From positions 38,928,015 through 38,992,014 of the forward strand of contig CM055110.1 in the NCBI GenBank assembly GCA_029204225.1: a stretch of 64,000 nucleotides of DNA. The letters run 5' to 3'. The DNA comes from Diphasiastrum complanatum (lineage: Eukaryota > Streptophyta > Lycopodiopsida > Lycopodiales > Lycopodiaceae). Of the stretch, positions 59,481 to 64,000 are shown in pieces. Position 1 is the first letter of the stretch. Every line of letters starts with the position of its first letter. A model generated the notes under the pieces. That model saw nothing but the letters and a program-made list of their open reading frames with translations, was not told the DNA's origin and searched no databases. The position numbers were made by a program, and so were the translations under genes.

Positions 59481-61115
59481 CCATCCACTCCTTTCAAGAA
59501 GGACAGCTTATGGTATATTGATAGTGGAGTCTCTTCACATATGTGTAGCTCCAAGGATTCTTTCTCTTCTATTGCACCTTATGATGGAGTCAAGAAATCA
59601 ATATACACTGCAAATGATTTTGAATGTCCTATTGAAGACATAGGGAACATTCCCTTAAAGCTTGCATCCTCTAAAGTTCTTTCTCTTTCTAAAGTGCTTT
59701 ATGTGCCTAAGCTTACTAAGAATCTCATTAGTGTTGGCCAATTGCTTGATAATGGCCTTGATGTAAAATTCAATGTTGATACTTGTACTATCAAGAAGAA
59801 TGATGAGATACTTGCATTAGGATCTAGATTTGGAGGCATCTATAAACTAGATCCAAATGAATATGTGAATTCTTGTAATGTTGCTCTTTTGAACAAGCTC
59901 TCTATGGAGGAATTATGGCATAGGAGGTTGGGACATCCCAACTACAAATCCATGCTCTCTATGATCAAAGAGGCCAAAGCTATTGGCTTGCCAAAGTCAT
60001 TCTCCAAGAAGATCAAGCCTTGTGAGGCTTGTGCTATTGCTAAATCTCACAAAAAGCCATTTACAAGATATCCTTTGGAGTTAATACACTCGGATGTGCA
60101 TTTCTCATCAACTATAAGCAAGGGAGGAGCCACTTGTTTTGTTACTTTCATTGATGATTTCACAAGATTCACTTGGATATATCTTCTTGCTTCTAAATCT
60201 ATGGTGTTTGATCATTTCCTTATTTTCAAAGCTTATGTAGAGAAGCAATTCTCATTCAAGATTAAAGCTCTTAGATGTGATGGAGGTGGTGAATATATCT
60301 CCAATAAATTTCATGATTTTTGTGAGCTTGAAGGCATTAAAAGAGAGTTCTCTTGCGCCTATTCTCCATCTCAAAATGGAGTGGCCGAGAGAAATAATAG
60401 ATCTCTATGTGAATGTGCAAAATCTATGAGAATTGAGGCATCTTTGCCCAAAGATTTTTGGGGAGAAGCCATTAATTGTGCAAATTATTTTTGCAATAGG
60501 CTCCCACATATAGCTCTTGGAGGAAAGTCACCATATGAATTCTTATATTTGAAGAAGCCTAAGGTTGATCACCTTAGAATTTTTGGATGCATATGCTTTG
60601 CCCATATTCCCTTGGAAACAAGGAAGAAGGAAGATCCTAGTGCATGCAAAGGGATCATGGTTGGATACTCATCCACCAAAAAGGCCTATAGAGTCTTTGT
60701 ACTCTCTACTTCTCAAGTTATTGAAAGTAGAGATGTTGTCTTTCATGAAGATCAACATTCATCTTTTGAAGAGGCCGAGATCAAGAAGTCTATGGATGCA
60801 TCACCTATTATTGATTTTGAAGACAATTGTGATGTGATGGGGTCGAGAATTGAAGAAGACTCTCCTCGGATTTTCTCACCAAGAAGATCCATGAGAGATA
60901 GATCCGAGCCTAAGAGGCTCTCATATGTTGACAAAGGCAAACAAGTGGATCTTGATTCCACTAATTATGTTATTTATGTCTCTCATGAAGAGCCAAAGAA
61001 TGTACAAGAGGCACTCAATACCAAGGAGTGGTATGATGCCATGAAGCAAGAGTATGATGCATTGATCACCAACAATACTTGGGAGCTGTGGATCCTCCAT
61101 CCAACAAGCATGTGA
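59088..61115 (+). pseudogene. Copia III gag C-terminus, protease, integrase and RT start
   Basis: A 675-codon open frame. Zinc knuckle CFYCGKKGHYATNC. Protease LWYIDSGVSSHMCSS, where DSG is kept and the following Ala is Val. LYVPKLTKNLISVGQL. Pre-integrase LWHRRLGHPNYKS...CEACAIAKSHKKPF. Integrase core with HSDVHFSST, FVTFIDDFTRFTWIYLL, CDGGGEYISNKF and SQNGVAERNNRSLCE, supplying the D-D-E triad. HLRIFGCICFAHIP is the conserved region that follows. RT begins KEWYDAMKQEYDALITNNTW and the frame is lost at about 61085 by a one-base indel. Confidence 0.93.
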
Positions 61116-61846
61116 TTGGTTGCAAATGCGTATTTCGGATCAAGTACAATCATGATGGCACCATCAACAAGTATAAAGCAAGAATATGTGCCAAAGTATT
61201 TGCTCAAATCCATGGCCTTGATTATGAGGAGACCTTTGCACCCGTTGCAAAGATGGTGACAATAAGAATTCTTATTTCTCTTGCTTGTTTCTTTAAGTGG
61301 AAGGTGTTCCAATTAGATGTATCCAATGCTTTTCTAAATGGTTATCTTGAGGAGGAGACCTATATGGAACAACCTCAAGGATTCATCAAGGATGAGTTCA
61401 AAGTGTGCTTGCTCTTCAAAAGTTTTTATGGACTCAAGCAAGCACCAAGATCATGGTATTCAAGACTTAATTCTTTCCTTATCTCACTAGGATTTATTCT
61501 TAGTGACTATGATCCTTCCATGTATCTAAAGTTTGTTGATAGTAATATTGTCATTCTTCTAATTTATGTTGATGACATTATTCTTTGTGGAAGTTGTATC
61601 AAGCTAGTTGATGAAACTAAGCTAGCACTTGGATGTGAGTTTAAAATGCAAGACCTAGGAGAAATACATTACATCCTAGGCCTAGAGATTAATTTTTATG
61701 AAGATCATGTTTTTATATGCCAATCTAGATATGCTCACCCTATGTTGAAAAAATTCCATATGGAAAATTCTAAGAGCATAGATACTCCAATGGAGCAAAT
61801 TGTAAAAGATCCTTTGAGGACATCATACTCTTTAGGAGTCTTGTAG
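61079..61846 (+). pseudogene. Copia III reverse transcriptase
   Basis: Continues the RT after the indel: VDPPSNKHVIGCKCVFRIKY (Trp to Cys at the conserved CKWVF), YEETFAPVAKMVTIRI, LDVSNAFLNGYLEEETYMEQ, FYGLKQAPRSWYSRL, LLIYVDDIILCGS (catalytic box, about 61560-61600) and MQDLGEIHYILGLEI. The frame is lost again at about 61835-61845 by a small indel before the RNase H part. Confidence 0.93.
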
Positions 61847-61851
61847 GCTCT

Positions 61852-62508
61852 TTGATTTGGCTTACCATTACTAGGCCCGATTTAAGTTTTTGTGTGCACA
61901 AATTGAGTCAATTTATGCAAGATCCTAAGATTCATCATTGGAAGATGGCCAAGAGGATATTAAGATATGTATCTTCATCTTGTGATTATGGTCTACTTTA
62001 TAAAAGTGAAGATCTATCCATTGTTAGCTACTCGGATTCGGATTTTGCAAGTGACAAGATGGATCGAAAGTCTATTAGTGCATACACTATCTTTTTTGGA
62101 GGCAATCTAATATCTCGGCTTTCCAAAAAGCAAGATACTATATCTCTCTCTTCATGTGAGGCCGAGTACAAAGCACTCACTACAACCACCAAAGAGGTGC
62201 TTTGGATTAAGAGATTATTATTGGAGCTAAAGTGCATCAAGGAATATGATCTACCAATGATCAAGTGTGATAATATCTCGGCCCAAGCTCCTGCCAATAA
62301 TCACATATTTCATGCAAGAAGCAAGCATATAGAAGTGGCACACCATTTTGTGAGAGAAAAGCTCATTGGAGGAGAAATCTATTTGGAGCATGTCAACTTG
62401 TCCTCTTATATTGCCGATCTACTCACCAAGCCTTTGAGCAAAAGTGCTTTCATCAAGCATAGATCTAATCTTGGAGCTATATCAAGATCAATGCTCAAAT
62501 ATTCATAG
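61852..62508 (+). pseudogene. Copia III RNase H
   Basis: An open frame with LTITRPDLSFCVHKLSQFMQ, MAKRILRYVSSSCDYGLLYK, SYSDSDFASDKMDRKSISAY, RLSKKQDTISLSSCEAEYKA and RSKHIEVAHHFVREKLIGGE, ending ADLLTKPLSKSAF...MLKYS before a TAG. All RNase H landmark motifs (D in SDSD, E in SCEAEY, D in IKCDN) are kept. It ends 18 bp before the 3' LTR, as usual for copia. Confidence 0.93.
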
Positions 62509-62518
62509 ATAATTTTTT

Positions 62519-62526
62519 AGGAGGAG
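62519..62526 (+). other. Copia III polypurine tract
   Basis: AGGAGGAG directly before the TGTGAAG start of the 3' LTR. Confidence 0.75.
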
Positions 62527-62971
62527 TGTGAAGAATTGAAAAAGATTATATAAGTTAGATATAGGGGTCTTGTGTTTTTTATATCAAGCATCTAGGTGTA
62601 GGATGTTGATAGGACCAAATTTGACATAGATGGCAAATTACCCATTTCCACTTGTAATGTCACTATTTAGCCAAAAAAGAGTAAGAGACTAAACTCATGC
62701 CAATTAGAGTGTAGACAAGTGTAATACTTTTGTTTGATTAAATTTAAGAGGTCCGAACCTTGAGGGGTCCAATAGAATTTGAGGTTTGCTTGAAAATGGT
62801 CCACTAGAATTTAGAGGTGAATGTATCATTGTACTTCTCATTTGGATCTAATTAATTTGGAGATTGAGTGGATTTTGTGAGTAATTGGTTTTCTAGCTTT
62901 CTCTCTCTACCCGAGAGCTCATGATAATTTTCTCTCTCTACCCGAGGAGGGCAGCTTGTTTTTACTTAGAT
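62527..62971 (+). repeat. Copia III 3' LTR, deleted and truncated
   Basis: Same start as the 5' LTR, but it lacks two internal segments containing GGTCCAATAG repeats (together roughly 100 bp). It ends at TTTTTACTTAGAT, where the 5' LTR continues for about another 190 bp. Many single-base differences from the 5' LTR indicate an insertion that is not very recent. The right terminus of the element is therefore missing. Confidence 0.9.
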
Positions 62972-64000
62972 CCGTGCGTTTTGCCAGATTGTTGTATCCA
63001 ACACGGCACGATCACCAGAGTTTGTAAGCTCAAGGTATTCATCTCCAATACCATGGCAATAAATGCTTCTTGGTTTCTTTCCTAAGTATAATGCTTCTTG
63101 GTTTCATGGCAATAAATGACAAAGTCTGTCTCTAAAGCCATGTAACTTATATCCAAAAAAATAAACATGGTTACAACATATATGAATGTTAAGCTTTAAG
63201 TCATTTGTGGAGACACTAACACGCAAGAGAAAAAAGAAAGAACATTTTTAAAGTAGCCCCTAACACGCAAAAGCAAAATCACCAAATAGCCCCTAACACG
63301 CAAGAGAAAAAGATAGAATTTTCAAATTTTACACAAGAACCACTCCGATATGACAAGAATGGAGTAGAGTACATCTTAAAACGTAACTAACAAAAATAGA
63401 AAAACATTAGCAGTCATATTTTGATCTTGGAAAAGCAAGCCTTCAAAAATCTTGGATTAATGATAAGTTCAATACAACATGTACTTTTTGGGTGGCTTGT
63501 TTTGCTTTGACAAAAATAGCCCCTAACACACAAGATGAATGTTTTATTTGCAATGTTCGTCTTGGGCTACAAAATGCCTTACTAAAATTCTCATATGCAC
63601 TCTTATCCATAGCATGCCTCTACCTACTTATATGTCCAATATTGTCTCAATCTAATATTACTTAATAATCAATTGAAAATGAAATTGAGAAAATGGATAT
63701 CGCAGCCTCCATATAAACAACCTCAAAACTTGTGAGTTCGACCAAACTTGTGAATTGCCAATGGTCATACGTAATGAACTAGACTAAACAATGTAAATAA
63801 TCCATCACAAGATATCTATCACCAAAACATAGTATATTTAAAAGAATCCAATCTCAAATATATCATCCTTTCAACTACCAAACATAACTCCTTCTAAAAG
63901 TATCACCTGCTCGTCATAATAACATCCCAAACATGTATGATCCATGACATACCAAACAAAATTGATCCACTCACCAAAATCTCTAAACACAATCAGACTT
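62972..64000. other. Intergenic with short repeats
   Basis: No gene seen. A phrase of the type AGCCCCTAACACGCAAGAGA recurs about four times (63218-63305 and near 63510), and AATGCTTCTTGGTTTC occurs twice near 63060-63110. Confidence 0.6.

Overview
This window is nuclear DNA of a land plant. Evidence: a ten-exon gene with GT-AG introns for a plant-type inositol 1,3,4-trisphosphate 5/6-kinase, Ty1-copia, Ty3-gypsy and Helitron remains, a beta-expansin-like relic, AT-rich intergenic DNA and very long (GA/CT)n tracts. The low gene density and an 8.1 kb TE-filled intron suggest a large, repeat-rich genome (fern, other seed-free plant or gymnosperm are possible), but the species cannot be fixed from sequence alone. 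There are no bacterial-style operons, CRISPR arrays or recognisable rRNA/tRNA genes.

Layout. 0.2-3 kb: unrecognised exon-like coding blocks on both strands. 3.4-5.8 kb: a 2.37 kb inverted-repeat (foldback) element, apparently sitting inside a copia reverse-transcriptase relic. 8.5-13.1 kb: a decayed plus-strand copia element (copia I). 13.3-18.9 kb: mostly non-coding, with a G-rich minisatellite, a 120 bp (CT)n tract and a 62 bp GC-rich tandem repeat. 19.2-21.0 kb: a broken minus-strand Helitron/PIF1-type helicase. 22.2-24.1 kb: beta-expansin-like exon relics whose last exon has been copied several times, followed by duplicated (GA)n segments. 26.2-30.4 kb: a nest of gypsy and copia fragments in both orientations.

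34.4-48.7 kb holds the only convincing functional gene. It is an ITPK with an open 1,314-nt CDS (437 aa) whose splice phases are all consistent. Intron 5 contains a minus-strand truncated copia (copia II) with tandem LTRs and a second LTR/primer-binding-site pair. Intron 7 contains a 126 bp tandem duplication.

49-57 kb: small copia and gypsy scraps, a copia LTR/primer-binding site with a gag stub, a long (CT)n tract and an unrecognised minus-strand ORF pair. 57.07-62.97 kb: the best-preserved retrotransposon (copia III), with 5' LTR, primer-binding site, gag-PR-IN-RT-RNase H broken by only four evident lesions, polypurine tract and a truncated 3' LTR. 63-64 kb: non-coding with short repeats.

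Functionally, ITPK is a cytosolic/nuclear ATP-grasp kinase of inositol phosphate (phytate/pyrophosphate) metabolism. Nearly everything else is mobile-element sequence at various stages of decay, together with microsatellites.
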